A stretch of DNA of 64,000 bases from Sediminispirochaeta bajacaliforniensis DSM 16054. Lineage in GTDB: Bacteria; Spirochaetota; Spirochaetia; DSM-16054; Sediminispirochaetaceae. Shown here piece after piece: positions 16,926 through 26,206 of the stretch. The notes below the pieces were generated by a model that saw nothing but the letters and a program-made list of their open reading frames with translations, was not told the DNA's origin and ran no database searches. How positions within the stretch are numbered: the first letter of the stretch is position 1; each line of letters opens with the position of its first letter. Made by a program: the position numbers and the translations under genes. The DNA is taken from positions 62,001-126,000 of the forward strand of contig NZ_KB899418.1 of NCBI RefSeq assembly GCF_000378205.1, given 5' to 3'.

Positions 16926-17310
16926 GGTTTGCCCCCTCCTCCTCCAGAAAGCAAAACTGCCCCAAAACCCTTCCTGCCGTTTCAATATCAGCTCCCTTGA
17001 CCAAAAGGTAATCGGTATCAAAGGTGGAAAGGGCAAACACAGGAATCCCTGCTTCGGCAAGAGGAAGGGTAAGGGAGGAGAGAATGCCGGTGAGCGAGAA
17101 TTCCAGGGGGCCTTCGACCTTGAAAGCACGCCAGCCGCCTTCCATGGTTACACCGTCGGGAACCCTCTGCTGAGAACAAACAACGGAAAGTTCATCACCG
17201 GTTCGGGTAATAGAGACAAATTTCTCGTCTCCGGTCCACGACGGCACAGGGGCATCGTGCTCCAAACGACATATCGCAAGGATCTGTGGTAGTAGCGTTA
17301 GGTGCAACAT
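16915..17310 (-). CDS. ACT-domain protein (CASTOR/ACT_7-like)
   Basis: About 131 residues forming two ACT-like modules. LTLLPQILAICRL at the start and GILSSLTLPLAEAGIPVFALSTFDTDYLLVK near residue 80 are the family's amino-acid-binding features. Such small proteins sense amino acids. No convincing ribosome site is seen for any start; ATG 17310 is taken because it gives the usual family N-terminus, and another ATG lies 4 codons upstream. Confidence 0.7.
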   Translation of the reverse strand: MLHLTLLPQILAICRLEHDAPVPSWTGDEKFVSITRTGDELSVVCSQQRVPDGVTMEGGWRAFKVEGPLEFSLTGILSSLTLPLAEAGIPVFALSTFDTDYLLVKGADIETAGRVLGQFCFLEEEGANRAH

Positions 17311-17441
17311 AGGCTTAAGCATAGCGAAAAAGGAGAGAAACGAAAAGTCCGGCCCACCCATAACAAGGCAAGCCGGACAAGAAACAGAGACAGAGACGAA
17401 CGGGCTTTGTCTATATCGTCTCAATCAATACGCATTCATAC

Positions 17442-17741
17442 TTATTCATTTGTTTCGATGTTCTCCCCTTCTTCAGCATCGGCGGCACCTTCGGTCGTGC
17501 CTTCGGAGGGCAAAACATCATCCGAATAGGATTCCTCCTGATCGGGGATTTCGAAAAGATCCTGTTCGGGGGCCACATCGGGGCTCTCGGGAGCAGGTTC
17601 GGCAAAGGCAGGAGGATTTTCGTTTTCCGGCACCGGAGCGGCGACGGTATTCTCCTCCTCATGCCGGCAGGAAAAAATGCCGACCAAAAGAAAGGATGCT
17701 GCAAGAAGCAGAAACACATGTCGTACGTTTTTCTTTATCAT
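17442..17741 (-). CDS. Small acidic lipoprotein
   Basis: A 99-residue predicted lipoprotein. Basic start MIKKNVRH, hydrophobic core and lipobox LVGIFSC near residue 24; the mature part is Pro/Glu/Ala-rich, acidic and likely disordered. ATG 17741 has a GGGGAGG-type site. It follows the fasciclin gene with a 1-base gap, so the two are probably co-expressed envelope proteins. Function unknown. Confidence 0.6.
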   Translation of the reverse strand: MIKKNVRHVFLLLAASFLLVGIFSCRHEEENTVAAPVPENENPPAFAEPAPESPDVAPEQDLFEIPDQEESYSDDVLPSEGTTEGAADAEEGENIETNE

Positions 17742-17742
17742 A

Positions 17743-18225
17743 CTATTCCTCCCCCTTTTCAACAGCGTCGGAGGGGCCGGAAACACTATACACGGAGATC
17801 AATTCGGTACCGAGATTCTTCTCGCTTGTCAAAACAAGATCACCGATATGGACACGTCCATCACTGTCAAGCGCTACCGATAGGGTGTCGCCGCCGAGGG
17901 TGATGACCTTTTCACTGGTTCGCAGTTGATCGTAGCTTAGGGCGCCTATAAGGATATGCCCCTTTAGGAATCGATCGACTGCCTCTGCATCATCGCTTGC
18001 CTGAGCCGTTATTGCCTCCAGGGTTTCATTCGGCGGAACCAAAAAGGTAAGCGCTTCATTTTCAGCAAGAAGTGCTTTGATATCACCCTCGTTAATCAGC
18101 TGGGCAAAGCGGGCGAAATCTGGATTGCTATCCATAACTTGTGTCAGGGAGTCATTAGCCGACACAGCAAAGGCCGACAATAAAAATGCGATAGATGCAC
18201 CAATAATCATTATCCGTTTCTTCAT
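17743..18225 (-). CDS. Secreted fasciclin (FAS1)-domain protein
   Basis: A 160-residue protein with a signal peptide (residues 1-24) and one FAS1 domain. The family motifs H1 (ALTFLVPPNETLEAI, near residue 58) and H2 region (LKGHILIGALSYDQL, LGGDTLSVALDSDGRVHIGD) are present. FAS1 domains mediate adhesion. ATG 18225 has a GGAG site; an in-frame ATG 5 codons upstream lacks one. Likely operon with the lipoprotein gene that follows. Confidence 0.8.
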   Translation of the reverse strand: MKKRIMIIGASIAFLLSAFAVSANDSLTQVMDSNPDFARFAQLINEGDIKALLAENEALTFLVPPNETLEAITAQASDDAEAVDRFLKGHILIGALSYDQLRTSEKVITLGGDTLSVALDSDGRVHIGDLVLTSEKNLGTELISVYSVSGPSDAVEKGEE

Positions 18226-18506
18226 ACTATTCTCCTTCATGTTAAAGTCTTTTCAATCGATCACAATTAACAAATCTTCCGGCGTATCACCTCCTTACCC
18301 GTTTTCTCAATCTACGGATAAGTTATATGCCGGATATCAAGCTGACTTGGGGTAATTGTTAAGCTTTTGCAAAGATGTAACGAGATTTCGGCCTCTTCGG
18401 TAGACAGGAGAGCGGAGCTTTGGTAGATAACAGTGCAGCGTTGATATGATTCCAAAGGGTATATGTTTTATACAGAAACGGATCTGTCAAAAACGAGGTA
18501 TGAATT

Positions 18507-19397
18507 ATGAATCGTGTGAAAAAAATTATTCTTTTCCTTCTTTTTTTTCTTTTTCTTCCCTGGATTCTATGGGCACAAGATAGCGCCACCGATGCTCCTG
18601 AGCCCTGGACACAGCACCTTTGCGGCAATGTAGTAAGCCTTTCCGAATATACTGGACAGGCCCTCTCATCACTGGCCCTGAAGCGGACCATTCTCTTTGA
18701 CGAGCATAATAGACCGCAAACAGAAAAAGGTTATGGTGATGGGGGTGCTCTTAAAAACAAAACAAGCTTTGCCTATAACGATGCGGGGCTTATTGCAGAA
18801 ATTGTGGGTTCGGGGGCGGACGGCGGTTTCCGCTGGAAGTATGCATATCAATATGATGAAAAGAACAAACTTTTGCGCGAATCCTCTTTCGATGCGCAAA
18901 TGCAGCTGGAATGGTACGATATCTATCGATATAACGAAGAAGGAATTTTAATTGAAAAAGTCAATTATCAGGCGGACGGATCGGTCAACTTGCAAAACAG
19001 CTATCAGTACGACGATCAAGGCCGCATCTCACTCTGGTTGACCCTCTACTCGGACGGAAAACTGCTCAAAAGGGTGGCTTTTTCCTACGATCAAACCGGT
19101 AAAGTTACAAAAGAGGAGCGCTATAACGCAAACGGTCTCTATGAGCAGGTCCAATACAGCTATAATGAAACGGGGCAGCAGACCAGAGCAACGGTATCCG
19201 ATCCGGAAGGCGAGATGAAAGAGACAAACACCCGCCTTTACGATGAGAGGGGCAATCTGTATCGTGAAACGGTACGAAATGTAGAGACAAAGGAAGAGAG
19301 CAGTACCTCATATATCTATGATCCGCAGGGAAACTGGGTTCGAAAGCGGGAAGCCTCGGGTAACTACATCTTGCGAGAGCTTAACTATGCCCGGTAG
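18507..19397 (+). CDS. Secreted protein with YD-type repeats
   Basis: A 296-residue protein with a signal peptide (residues 1-23, ending LWAQ). From residue 60 it carries degenerate tandem repeats of about 20-24 residues with a Tyr-x-Tyr-Asp/Asn core followed by Gly (SFAYNDAGL, AYQYDEKNK, SYQYDDQGR, AFSYDQTGK, QYSYNETGQ, RLYDERGN, SYIYDPQGN). This is the RHS/YD-repeat style, forming beta-hairpins that may bind the cell surface or carbohydrate. GAGGT precedes the ATG. It sits 10 bases before the response-regulator gene. Confidence 0.7.
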   Translation: MNRVKKIILFLLFFLFLPWILWAQDSATDAPEPWTQHLCGNVVSLSEYTGQALSSLALKRTILFDEHNRPQTEKGYGDGGALKNKTSFAYNDAGLIAEIVGSGADGGFRWKYAYQYDEKNKLLRESSFDAQMQLEWYDIYRYNEEGILIEKVNYQADGSVNLQNSYQYDDQGRISLWLTLYSDGKLLKRVAFSYDQTGKVTKEERYNANGLYEQVQYSYNETGQQTRATVSDPEGEMKETNTRLYDERGNLYRETVRNVETKEESSTSYIYDPQGNWVRKREASGNYILRELNYAR

Positions 19398-19407
19398 GAG
19401 ATGAAAG

Positions 19408-20109
19408 GTGGCGTGCATACTCTTGATCGAAGACAACCCATTTATTCGCGAGGCTTTGAGCGGATACCTCCAACTGGAGGAGCATCAGATTGTGGAGTTT
19501 GAGGGGACGAAAGGCGTTATAGAAACAATCAAACGCGATATTGCAGATCTTGTGATCCTTGACATCATGCTGCCAGATGGAAACGGCTTCTCGCTGGCAA
19601 AAACAATTCGGGAATTTTCCAATGTTCCGTTGATGTTTTTAACAGCAAAAGATTCGGAATCCGACCGCATTCTCGGCTTCGAAATGGGAGCCGACGACTA
19701 CGTAACAAAGCCCTTCTCTACAAAGGAACTGGTCCTGCGAGTGCAGGCCCTTTTAAAGCGGTATACATACGGCCGCTCGGAACTTACAGGTAAAAACAGT
19801 TGGTACTGTGAAGAGCATAAACTTGAAATCGATCAAAAGACCCATCACCTTCTCATAGACGGCAGCGAGGCATACCTGACAGGTGCCGAATGGAAAATAC
19901 TCCTTTATCTTGCAAAACAGGAAAGCATCGTCGTTTCCCGTGAAAGAATTCTGGCCGAATGTTTGAATTACTTTTTCGAAGGATCGGAAAGAACCGTTGA
20001 TACACACATTGCCAATCTCAGATCAAAATTGGGAGAAGGAGAATGGATCGAGACGGTTCGCGGCTACGGATATCGCTTTCAAGGCCATAGGGACAGGGAA
20101 GAGGGATGA
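19408..20109 (+). CDS. OmpR-family response regulator
   Basis: A 233-residue two-component regulator. Receiver domain: acidic pocket ED near residue 8, phospho-acceptor Asp52 in VILDIMLPDGNG, Thr and Lys of the switch in LTAKDSESD and DYVTKPF. Winged-helix output domain from about residue 130, ending GYGYRFQG. GTG start, AGGAG about 8 bases upstream. The kinase gene overlaps by 4 bases, so the pair is co-translated. Targets unknown; the flanking envelope genes are candidates. Confidence 0.93.
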   Translation: MACILLIEDNPFIREALSGYLQLEEHQIVEFEGTKGVIETIKRDIADLVILDIMLPDGNGFSLAKTIREFSNVPLMFLTAKDSESDRILGFEMGADDYVTKPFSTKELVLRVQALLKRYTYGRSELTGKNSWYCEEHKLEIDQKTHHLLIDGSEAYLTGAEWKILLYLAKQESIVVSRERILAECLNYFFEGSERTVDTHIANLRSKLGEGEWIETVRGYGYRFQGHRDREEG

Positions 20110-21461
20110 AAAGCATCTTTTCCAGAACCTTTTTCGGCCTCCTCGCCTCTTCTCTCTTTGTCCTCACCGTTATGTCGTTCATGGTGGGATTTGCCATAAA
20201 AGCCTCGATTCTCAATTGGAACGAGGGGAAAAAGGAGGAGCTGGAGGCCCTTCTCATACCCATCATATCCAAGGTCCACAGGCTCAACGGAGGACTGTCG
20301 GAAGGAAGCCTGGAGAGTGCACTTACCCCATACATGACCGACTCACTATACGTATATGTCTTTGATGAACAAAAACGTCCGCTCTTTCTTTTAAAACAGG
20401 GAAAACGACTTACACTTCAGGAGTTGGAAAAGGAAGAGGGACCGCTCCAGGCCCTACTTCACCAATCCCAGCCCCTGGAAATCCGGGATGGAGATAATGT
20501 AATAGGGTACCTGGCGGTAGATAGTGTCGACTTTTTTGCCTATGAGGCGAATAGACAATTTGTTGCAACAATGCGCCGGGCAGTCACCACCGGAACGATC
20601 ATCACCACAGGGCTCACGTTGGTATTTTCGCTTCTGTTCTCATCATCCTTTTCACGACAAACCAAAGGGCTCGTGAAAGGGATAACAGCCATGAGCAAAG
20701 GAGCCCGTAACGTAGATTTTCCCAGTCTGGGAACGAGGGAGATGAACAAAATTTCCCAGTCCGCCCTTGATCTCCAAAGCCAGCTGTCAAAGGAGGAAAG
20801 TCTAAGAAGGCAGTGGATGCAGGATATCTCACACGATTTGCGAACCCCCATCACCGCCATTAAGGCCCAATTCGAAGCGATGCTGGATGGGGTGCTCGAT
20901 ATCGGCAGGCCTCGTCTTGCAAATCTCCTTACGGAACTAAACCGTGTAGAGACACTGGTACGGAACCTTCAGGAACTCAGCCGATATGAGTCGCCGGAGA
21001 TGAAGATCAATGCCCACTATTTCCAGGCCTCAGCCTTTCTTGATGATATCAGGGAACGCTTTGCCCTTCTTGCCGGGCAAAAGAAGATAACGCTATGCTG
21101 CGAGGGGAAAGAGTTCTGGTTTTTGATTGATGAACACCTTATGCAGCGTTGTGTCTCCAATATTGTTCAGAATGCCCTTCAGCACACGCAGCCAGGCGGA
21201 ACCATTCGAGTAACATTGGAATCGGAGGTGAAGGATGTCGTCCTGATCGTCGAAAACAGCGGCCACATTGCAGCACGTGATCTTGATCGAATGTTTGATC
21301 GTCTCTATCGGGGCAACAGTGCCCGTATGGGAGGCGGATCGGGTTTGGGGCTTTCGATAGCAAAAGCCATTGTAGATCTTCATCACGGCAGAATCCGGGC
21401 GGAAAACAGCGAAACAACGGCACGATTTATTCTTTTCTTTCCCGATCGAAGGCGATTATAG
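20106..21461 (+). CDS. Membrane sensor histidine kinase
   Basis: A 451-residue kinase with two membrane spans (about 8-30 and 160-182) flanking a 130-residue periplasmic sensor region. A HAMP-like linker follows, then HisKA with DISHDLRTP (His243), and an ATPase domain with an N-box (QRCVSNIVQNALQHT), VENSG, and GGGSGLGLSIAKAIVDLH. It partners the OmpR-type regulator just upstream. Signal unknown. Confidence 0.92.
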   Translation: MKSIFSRTFFGLLASSLFVLTVMSFMVGFAIKASILNWNEGKKEELEALLIPIISKVHRLNGGLSEGSLESALTPYMTDSLYVYVFDEQKRPLFLLKQGKRLTLQELEKEEGPLQALLHQSQPLEIRDGDNVIGYLAVDSVDFFAYEANRQFVATMRRAVTTGTIITTGLTLVFSLLFSSSFSRQTKGLVKGITAMSKGARNVDFPSLGTREMNKISQSALDLQSQLSKEESLRRQWMQDISHDLRTPITAIKAQFEAMLDGVLDIGRPRLANLLTELNRVETLVRNLQELSRYESPEMKINAHYFQASAFLDDIRERFALLAGQKKITLCCEGKEFWFLIDEHLMQRCVSNIVQNALQHTQPGGTIRVTLESEVKDVVLIVENSGHIAARDLDRMFDRLYRGNSARMGGGSGLGLSIAKAIVDLHHGRIRAENSETTARFILFFPDRRRL

Positions 21462-21563
21462 GATAAAGTTATGGTGTCGATAGCTTCACTCGCATGTATC
21501 ACCAATATTCGGAACACTACATATATGCTACACTCCACACGATATCGAAAAAAGGAGAACATT

Positions 21564-22979
21564 GTGAAACCTTGCATTCTACCAGTACTTGTAGCAATTA
21601 TCTTGGTCCTAAGCGGTTGTGTAAGCAGCAATACACTTTCTGAGAATAGACCAGCCCCTCAGGCTGATGAGACCAGTGAAAAAAGCCCCGGGGCAGAGAC
21701 AGCAGAAACAATAGACCAACGTCCGAAAGAAGAGCCTTTTTTTCAGGACGGCCTGTATCTCTACAATTTTGAGAAGGCCACGACATCCCCGGAGCAGGAA
21801 GCCCAGTATGCCCAATCGGGGATCCTGCTGAAACAGTCGACCATCAATATCTACGATAATGTTGTGGTTGCGGTCAAAGCGGGGCAATTTACCGATCCCG
21901 TTTCCATGCTCCACTTTACAGTGGCGGAAGACGGCTCGATGAGGTGCAGCGAAACCCCAAGCATTACAGGAAAACTTCAGGAGGACGGCTCCTTTCTTTG
22001 GGGAGGTTATCTTGAACAATTCGATTCCTTATACAAAGTTGAGGTTGAAGGATCGCTTCAGCTGGTGAAAGAAAACCTGCGGGCATCCTCCGGTTATAAC
22101 GGTGTCTATCACATCACCGAATCCATGGGAGACAAGGCCTTGGAGGCAACGGTAAAGGATGGATATCTCATCTATCGTCCCATTAATCCGGAGGAAGCCG
22201 ACGAAACATTCCAGGGCTGGCCCACCTTGGTACACCCCGACGGCAGCTTCAGCTCGAAGCTGGAGATCATCGTACGAACAGAGATGGGCTATTCTCTCAC
22301 GGGGGACGGTGAGAACATGCAAACACAGAGCGCCGACAATACCACCTACATCATTTCAGAAGGTCATGTAGACCCGAGCGAGGGCCTGGTTCTCAACTAT
22401 GCAGCATCCTTTAACACCGCCATCGACGACACATCGGGAGAGGGTACAAGGGTCTATGCAGGTATGAAGGTCGGCGACGCCCAGCTGGGAAATCTTGATC
22501 GATCCGGTTATCCGGCCCCCATGGTAAAAACGGCGGTGCAGGACGGAAAGGCAAAAACAACAGCATATTATCCCGACTGGTATCTTAGCCCTCCGCTCTT
22601 AGCCGACAAGCTTACTGCGGCGGGGGCACGACATCTATCGGACCAAGAGGGAGCATTACGTTCCGCAGAGACCATTGCAATCGGTGAGATGGCCTTTCAG
22701 CTGCAAGTCAGTCTAAAGAGTGCGGTAAACCGCTATTTTACCGAAGAAAGCTCCGGAGAAGAGCACGATAGCCAGGAATCTGTGGAGGCGATAACAGAAC
22801 AGGCCTCTCAACTCCAATTCGACTATGCCGTTATCCGGTCGGAATACGACCAAGAAAGCCAAACAGCCTTCGTCCTCATCTCAGTGGATAAGGCAAAGGC
22901 CAGGGAACAGGTACGAAACTTTTTAGAAAAACAAGGGCTTGGAGACAGGTCAGAAGAAATCGTCGATACGATGGAATAA
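21564..22979 (+). CDS. Large lipoprotein of unknown function
   Basis: A 471-residue predicted lipoprotein. GTG start at 21564 after AAAGGAGA; signal sequence VKPCILPVLVAIILVLSGC gives a lipobox ending at Cys19. The mature part is mainly beta and Ser/Thr/Glu-rich, with a VHPDGSFSSKLEI region and a final helix-rich 100 residues. I recognise no family. It follows the two-component genes on the same strand, separated by about 100 bases, and could be their target. Confidence 0.65.
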   Translation: MKPCILPVLVAIILVLSGCVSSNTLSENRPAPQADETSEKSPGAETAETIDQRPKEEPFFQDGLYLYNFEKATTSPEQEAQYAQSGILLKQSTINIYDNVVVAVKAGQFTDPVSMLHFTVAEDGSMRCSETPSITGKLQEDGSFLWGGYLEQFDSLYKVEVEGSLQLVKENLRASSGYNGVYHITESMGDKALEATVKDGYLIYRPINPEEADETFQGWPTLVHPDGSFSSKLEIIVRTEMGYSLTGDGENMQTQSADNTTYIISEGHVDPSEGLVLNYAASFNTAIDDTSGEGTRVYAGMKVGDAQLGNLDRSGYPAPMVKTAVQDGKAKTTAYYPDWYLSPPLLADKLTAAGARHLSDQEGALRSAETIAIGEMAFQLQVSLKSAVNRYFTEESSGEEHDSQESVEAITEQASQLQFDYAVIRSEYDQESQTAFVLISVDKAKAREQVRNFLEKQGLGDRSEEIVDTME

Positions 22980-22989
22980 TCTTCCATCG
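22969..22989. terminator. Hairpin between convergent genes
   Basis: Arms CGATGGAA and TTCCATCG pair perfectly with loop TAATC. The plus-strand lipoprotein stop codon lies in the loop and the convergent PTS gene ends 10 bases away. There is no T-run on either side, so this may be a weak bidirectional terminator or an RNA 3'-end stabiliser. Confidence 0.35.
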
Positions 22990-22999
22990 CACCATCCGG

Positions 23000-25528
23000 C
23001 TACCGGCCCTCCTCCAGCTCTTTAAGTAAGGAACGTATAGCCTTCGCACTCCCTTCTTGCTCCAGGCGGGGAAGAAGGGACAGGAGCTTGGACCGATCAA
23101 GGGATCTGATACGTTCTTTTGCCTCGGGTATTTTTGCAGGACTCATGCTGATCTCATCCACCCCGAGAGCCAGCAATGCGGCGATTCCGTCTCGATCGCT
23201 ACCCATCTCTCCGCAGACGCCGATCCTTTTACCCTGCCGGTGTGCCGCCTCGACAGCCAGCTTGATCGCAGATAACACCGCAGGATGAAGAGGATCGGAA
23301 AAGTGAACCAGATCGGGGTTTCCCCGTTCGGCAGCCATGACATATTGGGTTAGATCGTTTGATCCGATACTGAAAAAGTCCACAGAGCTTGCCAGTTTTT
23401 CTGCAAGAAGCGCGGCCGCCGGTGTTTCGATCATAGCCCCTATCGGCAATGGCCAGCGATGCTTAACCCCTTCCCTCTCCAGATCGTTATGGATCTCTTC
23501 GATAGCGCTTCGGATTCGGATACACTCGTCAACCTCGACGACCATCGGGACCATGATCTGAAAATTGAAAGAAAAAGCCGCCCGAAGAATCGCACGAATA
23601 TGGGCCGTAAAAAGCTCGCGATGGGTTTCATAGAGCCGTAGTCCCCTCACTCCGAGAAAGGGATTTGCCTCACTGGGAAGCCTCATATAGTCGATCTGCT
23701 TATCCCCGCCGATATCAAAGGTACGGATGATAACGGGCTTTTCTCCGAAAGCTTCACCGACTTTTACAAACGCCCCGAACTGCTCCTCCTCGGTCGGCGC
23801 CGTTTTTCTATTGAGAAAGAGGAATTCGGTTCGAAACAGGCCGCTTCCCTCTGCCCCGTTACGTATTGCCAGCTCGGCATCACGAGGCGATGCAATATTG
23901 GCAAAAACCTCCACCAGGCTTCCATCGATGCTGATTGCCGCTTCTTCCGCTTTTTGCCGCAACCTCTCAAGCTCTTCGCGCTTCTGCCTTTCCGCTTCCC
24001 GGGCCTCGGCAAGTTCCCCTTCCTGCGGGTCTATGGATACGGCCCCCACTTTGCCGTCGATGATGACCATCGTCCCATCGGCAACAGATTCCATGTCGGC
24101 GAATCCGCCGACAGCCGGTATGCCCAGGGCCCTGCACAGAATCGCGGTATGTGAAGTGGGCCCTCCGAAACGGGTAACCACCCCCTTTACAATGGAAAAA
24201 TCAAAGGAAGCGGTCTGGGTCGGCGTCAGATCATCGGCAAAAAGGATTACCGGCGAGGATATCCCCGTCAGGAGCTCCCCGGAGCCATCCTTGCCGATAA
24301 GTGCATCATGAAGCTGAACCCCTACATCCCGTACATCCTTTGCCCGTTGCCTGAGATAGGCATCCGAAAGGGTCTCATACGCCTGGCTCACCTTTTTAAC
24401 GCGAAGACCCCAAGCGTATGCGGCTTTATATCCTCCATCGGCGATCAACCGTAAGGTCTCATCAAAGAGCTCAGGATCTCTCAACAGGATCGCATGGGCA
24501 TCAAAGATTTCGAGCTCCTGTTCAGAGAGCCTTGAGACAAGCATTCGCTTTTTCGCCGCGAGATCGGCCTCCACTCTTTCGACGGCTTCGGTAAAAAGCC
24601 TGGCCTCGGTATCCCTATCTTCGGCAAAAGCCTTTTCGGCTTCGAACCCATGGCTGGTAAGTAAGAAGGCCTTTCCAATCGCAATACCATCGGAGATGCC
24701 GATCAATCCTTCCGGGTTTTTCGACTCCGGCTGAGGGAGAGATTCGAGCTGCTCTTCCGATTCCCCGAAATTATCGTCGACCAAGGCCTCCACCGCATCA
24801 AGAAGGGAGGCGGCCTCGGGACCCGAAACAGAAAATCGTACCCGCTCGTTTTGCAGGACATTCAGTGAAGAAAGCCTGTTTAGGCTCCGCCCCGACACCG
24901 GACCAAGTTTCCTTGAGAGATTGGAGACCTCCACATCCGCATCGAAGGAACCGATCAATCGTATCAGCTTCGCAGCAGGGCGGGCATGCAGGCCATGCAC
25001 ATTGGTGATGGTCATCACCCGCTCGACACGATTGCCGGTCTCAGGGCCGAAAGAGCCGCTTGCAGCAGAGGGCGTCTCTGTCCCGGAAGCAGTATCGGCA
25101 GAAGAGGATGATGTTTCAGGTTGGTCCAGGTGCTCCTGTTTAGGCACAAGCCCGCCACGTGCCTCAAGTTCCACATCCTGAAGAGAAGACCCCAATCCGA
25201 TCTGAACCGCCGCCGAGACCGCCCCCTCGACAAGAGGAGCCGAAGAGATCCGGATATGCGGTTTTTGTTCGTCGGGGAGAAATTCCAGGGCAAGTTCGGC
25301 ACTCAGTACGGCACTTCCAAGGTCGGTGAGAACCAGTACCCCCTCGTCGGAATAAACGGAACCGATGGCATCCACAATGTCGCCGGCATCCGTTCCGAGT
25401 TCCTGGGCCCCCTCGCCCACTCCACCTGTCGCAACCATGGGTATAGCCTCGTTGCCGGTTCCCCGTATCAGAGAGGCCAGCGCCTCGGCAAGCTTCCGGC
25501 TGTGAGAAACAATAACAAGTCCGACCAT
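23000..25528 (-). CDS. dhaM: DhaM-HPr-Enzyme I fusion phosphotransferase
   Basis: An 842-residue multidomain PTS protein. Domain 1 (about 1-130) is the EIIA-Man-like DhaM with active His9 in VIVSHSRKLAE. A Ser/Glu-rich linker leads to an HPr domain (about 165-255) with NVHGLHARPA. Enzyme I follows (about 270-842) with GGPTSHTAILCRALG as active-site His, RTFDIGGDKQIDY and GSNDLTQYVMA in the PEP-binding barrel, and the Cys-containing GVCGEMGSD. It passes phosphate from PEP through EI and HPr to DhaM, then to DhaL-bound ADP, for dihydroxyacetone phosphorylation. The same architecture occurs in E. coli DhaM, where EI is truncated; here EI appears full length. Confidence 0.93.
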   Translation of the reverse strand: MVGLVIVSHSRKLAEALASLIRGTGNEAIPMVATGGVGEGAQELGTDAGDIVDAIGSVYSDEGVLVLTDLGSAVLSAELALEFLPDEQKPHIRISSAPLVEGAVSAAVQIGLGSSLQDVELEARGGLVPKQEHLDQPETSSSSADTASGTETPSAASGSFGPETGNRVERVMTITNVHGLHARPAAKLIRLIGSFDADVEVSNLSRKLGPVSGRSLNRLSSLNVLQNERVRFSVSGPEAASLLDAVEALVDDNFGESEEQLESLPQPESKNPEGLIGISDGIAIGKAFLLTSHGFEAEKAFAEDRDTEARLFTEAVERVEADLAAKKRMLVSRLSEQELEIFDAHAILLRDPELFDETLRLIADGGYKAAYAWGLRVKKVSQAYETLSDAYLRQRAKDVRDVGVQLHDALIGKDGSGELLTGISSPVILFADDLTPTQTASFDFSIVKGVVTRFGGPTSHTAILCRALGIPAVGGFADMESVADGTMVIIDGKVGAVSIDPQEGELAEAREAERQKREELERLRQKAEEAAISIDGSLVEVFANIASPRDAELAIRNGAEGSGLFRTEFLFLNRKTAPTEEEQFGAFVKVGEAFGEKPVIIRTFDIGGDKQIDYMRLPSEANPFLGVRGLRLYETHRELFTAHIRAILRAAFSFNFQIMVPMVVEVDECIRIRSAIEEIHNDLEREGVKHRWPLPIGAMIETPAAALLAEKLASSVDFFSIGSNDLTQYVMAAERGNPDLVHFSDPLHPAVLSAIKLAVEAAHRQGKRIGVCGEMGSDRDGIAALLALGVDEISMSPAKIPEAKERIRSLDRSKLLSLLPRLEQEGSAKAIRSLLKELEEGR

Positions 25529-25542
25529 ACGAGTTTTAGTTC

Positions 25543-26169
25543 CTATTTCCAGGTCTCAAGAGCGGCCTTCAGCAGATAGCAGGAAGATGTTGCCCCCGGA
25601 TCCTGGTGTCCTTTGCTCCGCTCGCCGAGATAACTCGCCCTTCCTTTCTTCGCGACCATTTCGATCGTCGATGCAAGTCCCGCTTCGGCCGCCTCCACGG
25701 CGCCACCCAACAGTGTGGATATATCCTTACCTTCACCTGCGAGGACTTCCATTTTCTCCACGGCGGGAACCAGGGCATCAAGCATGGTTTTATCGCCCAC
25801 ATGGGCCTTCCCCCGTTTTTTGATCGCCTCCAGACCAGCCCGAAAAGCTGCAGCGACATCTGCACTTTCTGCCGTATCCTTACCGTCCAGAGCTTTTGAG
25901 AAATCAAGAAAAAAACTACCGTAAAGGGGACCGGAGGCCCCCCCGACCGTTCGTATCAGGACAAACGCCGTCGATTTCAAGGCGGCGCTTATCGAAGAGG
26001 GGGACTGTTTGTCGAGCTCGGCACAAACAGCGGAAAATCCTCTGTTCATGTTGATGCCGTGGTCGGCATCCCCAATCTCAGAATCCAGTCTTGTCAGGTA
26101 CTCTTTCTGTTCGGCATATACCCGTCCAAGCTCCCGCAGCCACTTTTCTGTCATTTCCAGTGTCAGCAT
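25543..26169 (-). CDS. dhaL: Dihydroxyacetone kinase ADP-binding subunit DhaL
   Basis: A 208-residue all-helical subunit that holds ADP/ATP as a cofactor and transfers phosphate to dihydroxyacetone bound on DhaK. Visible are the Mg-ligand cluster LDSEIGDADHGINMNRG near residue 30, GGASGPLYGSFFLDF near residue 75 and the closing GRASYLGERSKGHQDPGATS. ATG 26169 has GGAGGG; the longer frame runs through the intergenic space. dhaM follows after 14 bases. Confidence 0.95.
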   Translation of the reverse strand: MLTLEMTEKWLRELGRVYAEQKEYLTRLDSEIGDADHGINMNRGFSAVCAELDKQSPSSISAALKSTAFVLIRTVGGASGPLYGSFFLDFSKALDGKDTAESADVAAAFRAGLEAIKKRGKAHVGDKTMLDALVPAVEKMEVLAGEGKDISTLLGGAVEAAEAGLASTIEMVAKKGRASYLGERSKGHQDPGATSSCYLLKAALETWK

Positions 26170-26206
26170 ACATTCCCTCCGATCGTTTGTAAAAAATTCT
26201 CTGAAG

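Noticed and set aside
16644-17129. 161-codon start for the DUF4491 gene
   Set aside because: The first 68 codons are Pro/Phe-rich shadow of the ACT gene; the GTG at 16925 has a strong ribosome site and yields the family N-terminus.
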